Shown here: positions 1 to 7,903 of the stretch, piece by piece
Numbering within the stretch: position 1 is the first letter of the stretch
How the letters are laid out: every line of letters starts with the position of its first letter
Origin: an uncultured Lachnospiraceae bacterium
GTDB lineage: Bacteria > Bacillota > Clostridia > Lachnospirales > Lachnospiraceae
DNA length: 54,722 nucleotides
Reading direction: 5' to 3'
Assembly (NCBI GenBank): GCA_950097145.1
Contig: CATNCF010000018.1
Span: 1-54,722 of the forward strand
Program-made: the position numbers and the translations under genes
Notes under the pieces: generated by a model
Told to the model about the DNA's origin: nothing
Seen by the model: the letters and a program-made list of their open reading frames with translations, nothing else
Database searches by the model: none

Positions 1-21
1 GTTGGTTATGTGTTTTGCCAT
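1..21 (-). CDS. Start of an unidentified leftward gene, cut by the window edge
   Basis: The minus strand reads AGGAGG (36-31), nine bases, then ATG at 21-19, followed by codons for MAKHITN up to the edge. The ribosome site is ideal and a TATAAT box lies at 66-61, so a real gene start is likely. Seven residues are too few to assign a family. Its position beside a tRNA gene is compatible with an integrated element, but this is inference. Confidence 0.5.
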
Positions 22-60
22 TGTGTTTGTCCTCCTTTGGATTTTGATTGATTCAATGAA

Positions 61-66
61 ATTATA
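61..66 (-). promoter_or_regulatory. Candidate -10 box of the edge gene
   Basis: TATAAT on the minus strand, about 25 bases upstream of the AGGAGG site of the truncated gene. The -35 region 17 bases upstream (TTCTAA) is a weak match. Confidence 0.35.
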
Positions 67-183
67 GTTTTAAGTTACTGTTTTAGAATGCCACTGTGAT
101 GCTCTGTGAGGCTCATATAGGGGATTATGGATGGCTGGTAAAGGTTTTATGGGATGATATGGAATATGGGAAATTTAGGCACT

Positions 184-229
184 AAAAAAGCCCACAACTG
201 ACGAATTGATTAATCAGTTATGGACTTTT
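184..229 (-). terminator. Rho-independent terminator downstream of tRNA-Glu
   Basis: On the minus strand AAAAGTCCATAACTG pairs with CAGTTGTGGGCTTTT across a loop of about 14 bases, allowing two G-U pairs, and is followed by TTTTTT. It lies about 205 bases beyond the tRNA-Glu gene and is the first terminator on that strand. The stretch between (230-434) holds no gene. It contains two related AT-rich dyads at 336-350 and 378-393. Confidence 0.6.
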
Positions 230-434
230 GATAATGTCCAAATATTTAATTTTCACGATATACAGAATTATTCCTTTCTTTTATTCATCATTAATTCTCA
301 TGAAGTTCCCTTAGGGGTTCCCTCATATTTTTACACCTTTTAAAATAAGGTTTTTTCAAAAATAAAAATGCTACAAACCTTATAAAATCAAGGCTTCCAG
401 CATTCTATTGGGTTGGGCTGTTTTAAACAGTCAA

Positions 435-506
435 CAGCTCGTAGGGGAATCGAACCCCTGTTTCCGCCGTGAGAGGGCGGCGTCTTAACCGCTTGACCAA
501 CGAGCC
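435..506 (-). tRNA. tRNA-Glu (anticodon CTC)
   Basis: The 72-base minus-strand sequence folds as a cloverleaf. The acceptor GGCTCGT pairs with ACGAGCT (ending in a G-U pair), and the T arm has the GGTTCGATTCC signature. The anticodon stem CCGCC/GGCGG encloses the loop CTCTCAC, giving anticodon CTC for the Glu codon GAG. The 3' CCA is not encoded, as is common in Firmicutes. A consensus promoter sits directly upstream. Confidence 0.93.
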
Positions 507-543
507 GTATGTTTTATCTTGTCCTCTCGAACTCAACATGTTT

Positions 544-572
544 ATTATACATGCCAGGTTCGAGAAAGTCAA
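544..572 (-). promoter_or_regulatory. Promoter of tRNA-Glu
   Basis: TTGACT (572-567), a 17-base spacer ending in TG, and TATAAT (549-544): a near-consensus sigma-A promoter. The -10 box lies at the centre of an inverted repeat at 525-565, with arms TCTCGAAC/GTTCGAGA plus inner CATG/CATG. Confidence 0.85.
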
Positions 573-600
573 GTACTTTTTTCGATTTTTATTTACTTTT

Positions 601-957
601 TTACGCTGTCTTTTCCAGAGCCAGTTTTGCCAGTTCTGCGAATCCCTCTGCATCATTTACTGCCAGCTCAGCAAGCATCTTACGGTTTACGTCTACGCCT
701 GCCAGCTTCAATCCGTGCATAAACTTACTGTATGAAAGACCATTCATTCTTGCCGCTGCGTTGATACGGGCAATCCAAAGCTGTCTAAACTGTCTTTTTC
801 TCTGCTTTCTGCCTGCATAAGAACTTGTTAATGCCCTCATAACAGACTGCTTTGCAACTCTATACTGTTTGGAACGTGCTCCTCTATATCCCTTTGCCAG
901 TTTTAATACTCTGTTATGCTTCTTTTTCGCATTTAATCCGCCTTTAATTCTTGCCAT
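601..957 (-). CDS. rplT: Ribosomal protein L20
   Basis: The 118-residue product is the usual length for L20, which binds 23S rRNA early in 50S assembly. The basic N-terminus ([20 protein letters not shown]) and the LWIARINAA segment are typical. It is the last gene of the infC-rpmI-rplT operon, 26 bases after rpmI. L20 and its homologues commonly autoregulate this operon through the mRNA leader, which fits the structured leader upstream of infC. No clear terminator follows before the tRNA promoter at 572-544. Confidence 0.98.
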   Translation of the reverse strand: MARIKGGLNAKKKHNRVLKLAKGYRGARSKQYRVAKQSVMRALTSSYAGRKQRKRQFRQLWIARINAAARMNGLSYSKFMHGLKLAGVDVNRKMLAELAVNDAEGFAELAKLALEKTA

Positions 958-983
958 GACTTCTATTCCTCCTTAACTTATTC

Positions 984-1181
984 TTACAAATACGGTAAAA
1001 TCTTCTTCATGTTCTTAACATTAGAAGCATCTGTAATGATCGATTTTCTCAGATTCCTCTTTCTCTTGGCAGACTTCTTGGTTAAGATATGGCTCTTATA
1101 TGCTTTATTTCTCTTCAACTTACCTGTTCCAGTTTTCTTGAAACGTTTTGCTGCTGCTTTGCTTGTTTTCATTTTTGGCAT
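984..1181 (-). CDS. rpmI: Ribosomal protein L35
   Basis: The 65-residue, very basic product starts [20 protein letters not shown], the standard L35 N-terminus, and has the family length. It is a component of the 50S subunit. It lies between infC (23-base gap) and rplT, the conserved bacterial order. A GGAGG ribosome site precedes the ATG. Confidence 0.98.
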   Translation of the reverse strand: MPKMKTSKAAAKRFKKTGTGKLKRNKAYKSHILTKKSAKRKRNLRKSIITDASNVKNMKKILPYL

Positions 1182-1204
1182 TTTTAGTTCCTCCTTAACA
1201 TCCG

Positions 1205-1711
1205 TTATTTCTTTTCTGTCAGCACAATACTCATGCTGCGGCCTTCCAATTTTGGTGCTTTTTCCACAGTGGCAATCTCTGCCAGCTCTTGGGCAAAGTC
1301 GTCCAGAATATGTTTGCTGCTATGCATATGCGCCATTTCCCTGCCACGGAAACGTAAAGTAATTTTTACCTTATTGCCCTTTGAAATAAACTTCTTTGCT
1401 GCATTAATTTTGGTATTGAGATCGTTGCTCTCAATATTCGGTGACAAACGGATTTCCTTAATCTCAACAGTCTTCTGCTTTTTCTTGGCTTCTTTTTCTT
1501 TTCTAATAAGCTCATACCTGTACTTGCCATAATCAATAATCTTACATACAGGGGGTTTCGCTCCCGGGGCAATCTTTACAAGATCAAGCTCCGCTTCCTG
1601 AGCAAGTTTCATAGCTTCCCTTGTAGACATAATGCCAAGCTGTTCTCCGTCCTGGCCAATCAGGCGAACTTCCTTATCCTTGATTTGTTCATTAATCATT
1701 AAATCACTAAT
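1205..1711 (-). CDS. infC: Translation initiation factor IF-3, probable AUU start
   Basis: IF-3 binds the 30S subunit, blocks early 50S joining and checks the start codon. The N domain begins [15 protein letters not shown] and the C domain contains [14 protein letters not shown] place the start at ATT (1711-1709), because GGAGG (1725-1721) lies nine bases upstream and the frame runs ATT-AGT-GAT-TTA before the first ATG at 1699. That ATG has no site of its own at proper distance. An AUU start is the known device by which IF-3 represses its own translation. The product is 168 residues. The operon promoter is at 1944-1916, and a leader terminator lies between promoter and gene. Confidence 0.95.
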   Translation of the reverse strand: MSDLMINEQIKDKEVRLIGQDGEQLGIMSTREAMKLAQEAELDLVKIAPGAKPPVCKIIDYGKYRYELIRKEKEAKKKQKTVEIKEIRLSPNIESNDLNTKINAAKKFISKGNKVKITLRFRGREMAHMHSSKHILDDFAQELAEIATVEKAPKLEGRSMSIVLTEKK

Positions 1712-1909
1712 GGTCTTACACCTCCAAAAATTAATTTAACCATGCGGCTGTCATGAGACAACTGCATCAAAAAAAGTGGATAGCAGACTATCCACTTCAT
1801 ATTCCAAATACATTCACAGCAAAATATGCTGTATCTCGAATATTAACCATTAGTCACGCTATTGTGCTAAGGTGAGAGGGGATACTCTACTTTGTTTTCT
1901 ACTTACAAC
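1712..1909 (-). promoter_or_regulatory. Structured 5' leader of the infC operon (L20-type leader candidate)
   Basis: About 200 bases of untranslated leader run from the promoter at 1944-1916 to the AUU start. It contains a GAATAT-flanked helix region and then a complete terminator (1797-1769) about 60 bases before the ribosome site. Firmicute infC-rpmI-rplT operons are known to be controlled by ribosomal-protein binding to such leaders. Assignment to the L20 leader family is inference from position and the embedded terminator. Confidence 0.6.
1769..1797 (-). terminator. Attenuator terminator in the infC leader
   Basis: On the minus strand AAGTGGATAG-TCTG-CTATCCACTT forms a perfect 10-base-pair stem followed by TTTTTTG. 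It lies inside the leader, downstream of the promoter and upstream of infC, so it is an attenuator rather than an end-of-gene terminator. Confidence 0.85.
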
Positions 1910-1915
1910 GTTGTT

Positions 1916-1944
1916 ACTTTACCATACTTTCTTTTCTGCGTCAA
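1916..1944 (-). promoter_or_regulatory. Promoter of the infC-rpmI-rplT operon
   Basis: TTGACG (1944-1939), 17 bases, TAAAGT (1921-1916). It is the only good sigma-A match upstream of the leader. Confidence 0.75.
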
Positions 1945-1963
1945 GACTTTATTTCTTTTTATA

Positions 1964-1992
1964 TTCAGGATATAGTAAATGTAAGTTACAAT
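1964..1992 (+). promoter_or_regulatory. Candidate promoter of the PHP phosphoesterase gene
   Basis: TTCAGG (1964-1969), 17 bases, TACAAT (1987-1992). It diverges from the infC promoter. The -35 box is weak (three of six). Confidence 0.4.
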
Positions 1993-2050
1993 GAAGTGCT
2001 GTAGGAACTATGCTCCCTTGAACATCCATACAACACAGAAAGGATTTATC

Positions 2051-2938
2051 ATGAAAAAACACACCGATAAACTTATTGACCTTCACACCCATTCCACCTG
2101 TTCCGACGGAACGCTTACACCAGAAGAATTAATGTTTCACGCCAAAGAAAACGGACTGTCTGCCATTGCACTGACAGACCACGATACCATCGCAGGAATC
2201 GAAAAAGCCCGCCCCATCGCTGAAAAGCTGGGGTTGGAATTAGTGCCCGGCGTGGAACTTTCCACTGATTATCAGAACCAGGAAGTCCATATCCTGGGAT
2301 ATTATATTGATGGGAATCATCCAGATTTTGCTGCAAAACTGCAGGAATTTATAGACGGGCGCCACAACCGCAATATCAAAATGACAAAGCTCCTGCAGCA
2401 GGAAGGCTTTGACATCACCCTGCCTGCACTCCAGAAAACGTATCCCGGCAGCGTCATCACCCGGGCACATTTTGCCAGATATCTTGTGGAACAAGGATTT
2501 GTGAAAGATCGGAATACCGTATTTTCCAAATATCTCGGAGACGGCTGCCGCTGCTATGTTCCCCGGGAAAAAATCACTCCTTTTGAAGCCATCAAACTAA
2601 TACAGATGGGCAAAGGTCTTTCCTTCTTCGCCCATCCTGTATTATGCCGCATGAATCATCAGCGACTGCACTCATTCATTCAACAATTAAAAGATGCCGG
2701 ACTTAACGGGCTGGAAGCTGTTTACTCCATGAACACCCCTGGTGAAGAAAAAAATATGCTGGAACTGGCCCAGGAATATGAACTTTTGGTCAGCGGCGGT
2801 TCCGATTTCCATGGCAGTAATAAGCCCCACATCCGGCTGGGAACTGGAAGGGGAAACCTCCGCATTCCCTATGAGATTCTGGAACAGATCAAATCACACT
2901 ATTCCACTGTCTCTTCCGGCACAAAAACCCGTTCCTGA
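2051..2938 (+). CDS. PHP-domain phosphoesterase (YciV/TrpH-like)
   Basis: The 295-residue protein has the PHP metal-binding start LIDLHTHSTCSDGTL, then LTDHDTIAG, PGVELST, FFAHPV and a late GGSDFHG. These supply the His/Asp ligands of a trinuclear metal site. Related proteins (E. coli RNase AM/YciV) hydrolyse 3',5'-bisphosphonucleotides or trim short RNA 5' ends. The substrate here is not provable from sequence. The start is set at 2051, since AAAGGA lies seven bases upstream; an in-frame start 20 codons earlier has no such site. It is the only rightward gene in the first 44 kb, and its last 40 bases overlap the end of ppk1 on the other strand. Confidence 0.88.
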   Translation: MKKHTDKLIDLHTHSTCSDGTLTPEELMFHAKENGLSAIALTDHDTIAGIEKARPIAEKLGLELVPGVELSTDYQNQEVHILGYYIDGNHPDFAAKLQEFIDGRHNRNIKMTKLLQQEGFDITLPALQKTYPGSVITRAHFARYLVEQGFVKDRNTVFSKYLGDGCRCYVPREKITPFEAIKLIQMGKGLSFFAHPVLCRMNHQRLHSFIQQLKDAGLNGLEAVYSMNTPGEEKNMLELAQEYELLVSGGSDFHGSNKPHIRLGTGRGNLRIPYEILEQIKSHYSTVSSGTKTRS

Positions 2939-5031
2939 TAGACATTCACTTTTTTGGGAACGGCCTCTTTCGCTTCCTCACAAAACTGCTGCTGGGAATT
3001 GACCAGTTTCTTTCCTCTTTTATCAATTCTTTCGTACTTGCCGTCTGGTTTCAGGATATGCGCCTTGGTATTATCCATAAGCTGGGTCCCCAGTACATGG
3101 CGCACCTGATCCATCAGTTTTTCATCTTCTACTGGGAACATAATCTCCACGCGCCGATCCAGGTTTCTGGGCATCCAGTCTGCGCTTCCCATGTATATTT
3201 CTTCCTGCCCGTCATTATGAAACCAAAATATGCGGCTGTGTTCCAGGAAATTTCCCACAATGGAATGCACCGTGATATTCTCACTAATTCCTGGGATTCC
3301 TGTTTTCAGGCAGCAGATTCCCCGGATAACCAGTTCAATCTTTACCCCGGCCACAGATGCTTCATACAAAGCCGCTATTACATCCCTGTCACAGAGTGAA
3401 TTCATCTTTGCCTTAATAAACGCTTCTTTTCCTTCCTGGGCGTGCTTAATTTCCCGTTTTATCAGTTTCAGAAACCGTTTTCTCAGCCAGATTGGCGCCA
3501 CCACCAGCTTATTCCAGGTAAGGGGCTCTGAATAGCCAGAAAGCATGTTGAAGACTGCTGTAGCATCTTCGCCGATGGCTTCGGAACAGGTAAACATTCC
3601 CAGATCTGTATATAATTTTGCCGTGGAATCGTTATAGTTTCCTGTCCCAAGATGTACATATCTGCGGATTCCATCTTCCTCTTTGCGAACTACCAATGCA
3701 ATCTTACTGTGGGTCTTAAGCCCCACCAAACCGTAAATAACATGGCAGCCTGCTTTTTCCAGTTTCTTTGCCCAAACAATATTATTTTCTTCATCAAACC
3801 GCGCCTTCAATTCCACCAATACCGACACTTGTTTGCCATTCTCCGCCGCCTGGGCAAGAGATGCAATAATCGGTGAATTGCCGCTGACACGGTACAATGT
3901 CTGCTTAATGGCAAGCACATCTGGGTCCACTGACGCCTGGCGGATAAAATCCACCACCGGATCAAAAGTCTGGTACGGATGATGCAGCAAAATATCGCCT
4001 TTACGGATTTCTGCAAAGATATCTTCCCCAGGTGTGATCTGCGGTACGCGCTGAGGCTTATACGGCGAATAACGCATCTCATCCCCGCCTTCAATTCCAT
4101 ACATTTTCATTAAAAATGTTAAATCCAAAGGTCCGCCAATCTTAAAAATATCTTCCTGGGCAATATGTAAATCCTGCTGCAGGATCTGTAACAGGCGCTT
4201 GTCAATCTTTTCTTCCACTTCCAGCCGGATTACCTCGCCCCATTGGCGTCTTTTCAACTGTTTCTGAATCTCCTGAAGCAGATCCTCTGCTTCATCTTCA
4301 TCAATACTGAGATCCGCATTTCTCATAATCCGGTAAGGGTAAGCGCAGAGCACATGATAATTTAAAAACAACTGATGGATGTTCCGTTCAATCATCTGCT
4401 CCAGCAGAAGAAAGGTCCTGACCCCCTCCTGCCCAGATGGAATCTGGATAATTCTTGGCAGCACAGAGGGCACCTGGACGGTTGCAAACTCTGTTTCTCC
4501 TTTCTTTTCACCCTTTTTCGTGAGCAGGGCCGCAATATTCAAAGACTTATTCCGAATCAGCGGAAACGGCCTGGAAGCATCCACTGCCATAGGCGTTAAT
4601 ACCGGATACACATTTTCCTGAAAATAATGATCCACATAATCTGCCTGCTCCGGTGTCAGCTCTTCGTGGGTACTGATAATATTAATTCCCTGATTATGGA
4701 GCAGCGGAATCAGGGAACGGTTATAGGTAGAATACTGCAGTTCCACTAATGCTCTGGTATCCTTGTTAATGGCATCCAACTGCTCCTGCGCTGTCATCCC
4801 TGCAATATCTTTTTTCTTATAACCTGCATGTACCATATCCTTTAAAGACGCCACACGCACCATAAAAAATTCATCCAGATTTGATGATGTAATACTGACA
4901 AATTTCAGTCTCTCCAATAAAGGAATTGACTTATCTCTGGCTTCATTTAATACACGATGGTTGAACTTGAGCCAGCTCAGTTCCCGGTTTTCATAATATT
5001 CCGGTTTCAGAAAATCTTTTTCTTTTTCCAT
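2899..5031 (-). CDS. ppk1: Polyphosphate kinase 1
   Basis: The 710-residue product matches PPK1, which reversibly polymerises the gamma-phosphate of ATP into inorganic polyphosphate. The N domain begins ENRELSWLKFNHRV. The phospholipase-D-like core carries the autophosphorylated histidine at 441 (GLKTHSKIALV) and the second histidine at 598 (GNFLEHSRIFWF). The start is set at 5031 because GGAGG lies just upstream. The reading frame stays open 25 more codons upstream into the ppx gene without a site. It is the last gene of pheA-DUF815-ppx-ppk1, 10 bases after ppx. Its 3' end converges with and overlaps the PHP gene. Confidence 0.97.
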   Translation of the reverse strand: MEKEKDFLKPEYYENRELSWLKFNHRVLNEARDKSIPLLERLKFVSITSSNLDEFFMVRVASLKDMVHAGYKKKDIAGMTAQEQLDAINKDTRALVELQYSTYNRSLIPLLHNQGINIISTHEELTPEQADYVDHYFQENVYPVLTPMAVDASRPFPLIRNKSLNIAALLTKKGEKKGETEFATVQVPSVLPRIIQIPSGQEGVRTFLLLEQMIERNIHQLFLNYHVLCAYPYRIMRNADLSIDEDEAEDLLQEIQKQLKRRQWGEVIRLEVEEKIDKRLLQILQQDLHIAQEDIFKIGGPLDLTFLMKMYGIEGGDEMRYSPYKPQRVPQITPGEDIFAEIRKGDILLHHPYQTFDPVVDFIRQASVDPDVLAIKQTLYRVSGNSPIIASLAQAAENGKQVSVLVELKARFDEENNIVWAKKLEKAGCHVIYGLVGLKTHSKIALVVRKEEDGIRRYVHLGTGNYNDSTAKLYTDLGMFTCSEAIGEDATAVFNMLSGYSEPLTWNKLVVAPIWLRKRFLKLIKREIKHAQEGKEAFIKAKMNSLCDRDVIAALYEASVAGVKIELVIRGICCLKTGIPGISENITVHSIVGNFLEHSRIFWFHNDGQEEIYMGSADWMPRNLDRRVEIMFPVEDEKLMDQVRHVLGTQLMDNTKAHILKPDGKYERIDKRGKKLVNSQQQFCEEAKEAVPKKVNVYQERVFVPEETVE

Positions 5032-5041
5032 ACCTTCCTCC

Positions 5042-6574
5042 TTAAAACACTCTTTTTTCTTTAATCTTCGGCATAACGCTGAATACCTCTTCGAAGGAAT
5101 CTGCATAAGAAGAAAAAAGCCCTTTCTCTAATACAACGCTCTCCTCCGTTTCCATGGTAATCACCAGTTCCCGATCCTTTAACACTGCTTTCATATTTTT
5201 AAACTTCTGCTTATGGCTTCGGTCCATGGCATTGGCAATCTTTAAAATTGCCATCAGTTTAGAAACCACCATATAATTTTCCTGATTCATCTTATCTTTC
5301 ACACTCTCATAAGGCTGCATGGGAAGCGCGCTGTGTTTTACCGTGGTGGCCACAATTTCCCGCTCCAGATGGGACATACCGATAATCTCAGATGCCATAA
5401 TAATCTGGTAGGAACATTCTGACTGGTTTACCAGGCTCACATACCTGCCGCAGTCATGCAGAATAGCCGCTGCCTGCATCAGAAGCCGTTCTCTTTTGCC
5501 CATGCCGTGTACCTTTTTCATAGCGTCAAATATCACGGTACTCATGGTAAGCACAGCTTCTGTGTGAGCAGAATAACTCTGAAAGCGTTCTGCAAGATTT
5601 TTGGAAGCCGCAAGAATATCTTCCTTAAAATCATGTTCAAAACGAATCATCTTATTTTTTTCTGCATAATCACAGACAATTCCATCATTAATTCCTACTC
5701 CAGGCACCCAGATATAATCAGCGTTCATCTCCTCTGTCAGCCGTTTATACAAGATTACAGAAGGAAGAATCAGAGGATCTCTGTCATTCGCGAGATTTAG
5801 TTCCCTGGAAAGCTCTTCCGGGGATTTTTTATGCCATTTCTTCAGCAGTTTCAAGAAACGCTCTGTCTCAATGGTGCCGTCCTCTTCTTTCTTTGAAAAT
5901 CCCTTTACCATATCATTGATGTAATCTCCCATAAAAATCACATATTTAATTTGCTGATCTGACAGATAAAGACGTTTAAAAATCTCCAGTTCCTTGTCAA
6001 TAAGCTCTTGAATCTGTGTTTCATAATGAGAAACCATATTCCGAATCTTGGCCAGCTTCTCCCAAATCCGCATGATGCCCAATTCGATATGCTGGGTAGT
6101 GACTGCCGTCCCTTTCCGAAACAGCGTAATCTGCATACTGCCTCCCCCCACATCCACAACTACAGTCCCTTTTTGAATCAATTTTTCAAATTCCGGAGCT
6201 GCCGCCAAGGACTTATAATTCATAAAACGATGCTCTGAATTACTGATAATGTTCACCTCAATCTGTGTGCGGAGACGAATCTGATCTACAATAAATAATT
6301 CATTGCTTACTGCCCGGAGCACATTCCCTGCATATGCCTTATAATCATTTACCTTATACCCTTCCATAATAGAATGGAACTCTTTCAATACCTGGCAAAG
6401 GTCCTCAACCAGCTCATAACCTATAACACCTTTATTGTAAGCGTCCTTTCCCAGTTCCAGCCGGCTGCGCAGATGATCAATCTGGCGTATTCTCCGGTTC
6501 GGACTGATCTCAAAGATCTTCATGCTCACTTCATAAGAGCCAATATAGATTGCTGCAAACGTTGTAATTTTCAT
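5042..6574 (-). CDS. ppx: Exopolyphosphatase / guanosine pentaphosphatase family protein (Ppx/GppA) with HD domain
   Basis: The 510-residue protein has the actin-like Ppx/GppA fold over roughly residues 1-300, with phosphate-loop motifs such as VVVDVGGGSMQITLF and a later GVGINDGI. A helical HD-type C domain follows (AAAILHDCGRYV, then SHLEREIVATTVKHSA). The family removes terminal phosphate from polyphosphate and, in some members, converts pppGpp to ppGpp. It sits 10 bases upstream of ppk1, so the making and breaking enzymes are co-transcribed. The N-terminal IGSYEVSMKIFEIS replaces the usual IDIGSNSxxL signature: a conservative divergence (IYIGSYE) with the first Asp absent. Confidence 0.9.
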   Translation of the reverse strand: MKITTFAAIYIGSYEVSMKIFEISPNRRIRQIDHLRSRLELGKDAYNKGVIGYELVEDLCQVLKEFHSIMEGYKVNDYKAYAGNVLRAVSNELFIVDQIRLRTQIEVNIISNSEHRFMNYKSLAAAPEFEKLIQKGTVVVDVGGGSMQITLFRKGTAVTTQHIELGIMRIWEKLAKIRNMVSHYETQIQELIDKELEIFKRLYLSDQQIKYVIFMGDYINDMVKGFSKKEEDGTIETERFLKLLKKWHKKSPEELSRELNLANDRDPLILPSVILYKRLTEEMNADYIWVPGVGINDGIVCDYAEKNKMIRFEHDFKEDILAASKNLAERFQSYSAHTEAVLTMSTVIFDAMKKVHGMGKRERLLMQAAAILHDCGRYVSLVNQSECSYQIIMASEIIGMSHLEREIVATTVKHSALPMQPYESVKDKMNQENYMVVSKLMAILKIANAMDRSHKQKFKNMKAVLKDRELVITMETEESVVLEKGLFSSYADSFEEVFSVMPKIKEKRVF

Positions 6575-6590
6575 AGCCTCTCCTTCCCAA

Positions 6591-7889
6591 TTACAATTTT
6601 ACCTTTCCCATTAGATAATTAATAAACTGCTGTGCGCATCTTCCTGAAGGACCTCCATGATTCAGTTCCCAGCGATCCGCTTCCAAAAACAGAGTTTCCT
6701 CCTCCATTTGTATCTGATTCTTTTCTGCCAGCCTTCGGACAATCTCGTGAAATTCCTTTTTATCCGGCGAACCAAAATAAATCGTAACTCCAAACCTGGA
6801 TACCAGTGACAGTTTCTCCTGAACCGTATCCCGGATGTGAAGTTCATCATCCCGTTCTTCCTTGTCACTGAATTTTTCCCGCACCAGATGCCTACGGTTG
6901 GAGGTGGCATATATCAGCACATTGTCCGGCTTTTTCTCCAGCCCGCCTTCAATCACCGCCTTCAGATATTTATACTCTATCTCAAATTCTTCAAAAGACA
7001 GATCATCCATATATATGATAAATTTGTAATTTCGATTCTTAATCTGGGAAATCACAGAATTTAAATCCTGGAACTGATGCTTATACACTTCAATCATCCG
7101 AAGCCCTTGTGCATAATACTGATTAATAATTGCTTTGATACTGGTAGATTTTCCTGTTCCGGCATCTCCAAATAAAAGACAATTATTTGCCTGTCTTCCC
7201 TCCACAAAAGCTTCTGTATTATCAATCAGCTTCTGCTTCTCCCTCTCATAACCTACTAAATCAGACAAATGCACATGAGCGATATTGGTAATGGGTACAA
7301 TCTGCGCCCCCTGCTTCTCATGTTCCACTCGGAATGCTTTATGCAGCCCCAATTTTCCCACGCCAAATTCCCCATAAAACGTTGTCACTTCTTTCTGGAA
7401 CTCTTCTACTGTTTCTGCCTTTTCCAGCCGGATACTGAGTTCACAAATGCGTTCCCGTATTCTGTGGTTAAAAATCCTGCCGCTCTGCTCGGAACGGTGA
7501 TAGTCCTTCAAAAGCATCAGTTCTGGCATCTCAAGTTCCTGCTCAAGCTCCTGGAAATCAAAGGAAAACAATTCCTGAAACACTGCCAAATCATGCCTTG
7601 CCAGCTCATTAATGCTTCCAGACACACTGCCCCTGTTCTCACATGCCCTGCTGTATGCGTTCTCATGATTCACCATCAAAAGAGTCAGATAATTGTGCCA
7701 AAGGTTTCCCTCAAACCCATGACTGGCCGCCAGCTCAATCAAATTATGAAAACTCTCATAGCACAAGGCGCGAATGTCTTCCCTGTTATAATAGTCACTC
7801 CTATAATGTTCCATAATCCAGGTCATGTCTTCAAAAATCTGTCCCTGTTCCAAATTGCGGTATAATATCATATTACCTGCATGTTTCAT
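6591..7889 (-). CDS. DUF815-family AAA ATPase
   Basis: The 432-residue protein has a Walker A loop GDAGTGKST at residues 241-249 and a Walker B-like stretch FIIYMDDLSFEEF. An arginine-rich segment SNRRHLVREKFSD follows, typical of the DUF815 AAA family of unknown function. The N-terminal 200 residues are helical with no known domain. It lies 14 bases after pheA and 16 bases before ppx in one operon. The ribosome site is GTGAGGT, seven bases from the ATG. DUF815 proteins are widespread in Clostridia; no substrate is established. Confidence 0.85.
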   Translation of the reverse strand: MKHAGNMILYRNLEQGQIFEDMTWIMEHYRSDYYNREDIRALCYESFHNLIELAASHGFEGNLWHNYLTLLMVNHENAYSRACENRGSVSGSINELARHDLAVFQELFSFDFQELEQELEMPELMLLKDYHRSEQSGRIFNHRIRERICELSIRLEKAETVEEFQKEVTTFYGEFGVGKLGLHKAFRVEHEKQGAQIVPITNIAHVHLSDLVGYEREKQKLIDNTEAFVEGRQANNCLLFGDAGTGKSTSIKAIINQYYAQGLRMIEVYKHQFQDLNSVISQIKNRNYKFIIYMDDLSFEEFEIEYKYLKAVIEGGLEKKPDNVLIYATSNRRHLVREKFSDKEERDDELHIRDTVQEKLSLVSRFGVTIYFGSPDKKEFHEIVRRLAEKNQIQMEEETLFLEADRWELNHGGPSGRCAQQFINYLMGKVKL

Positions 7890-7903
7890 TTTTTTACCTC
7901 ACT

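Noticed and set aside
469..820. Plus-strand frames over tRNA-Glu and rplT
   Set aside because: They run across a tRNA gene and antisense to L20; no ribosome site or family match.
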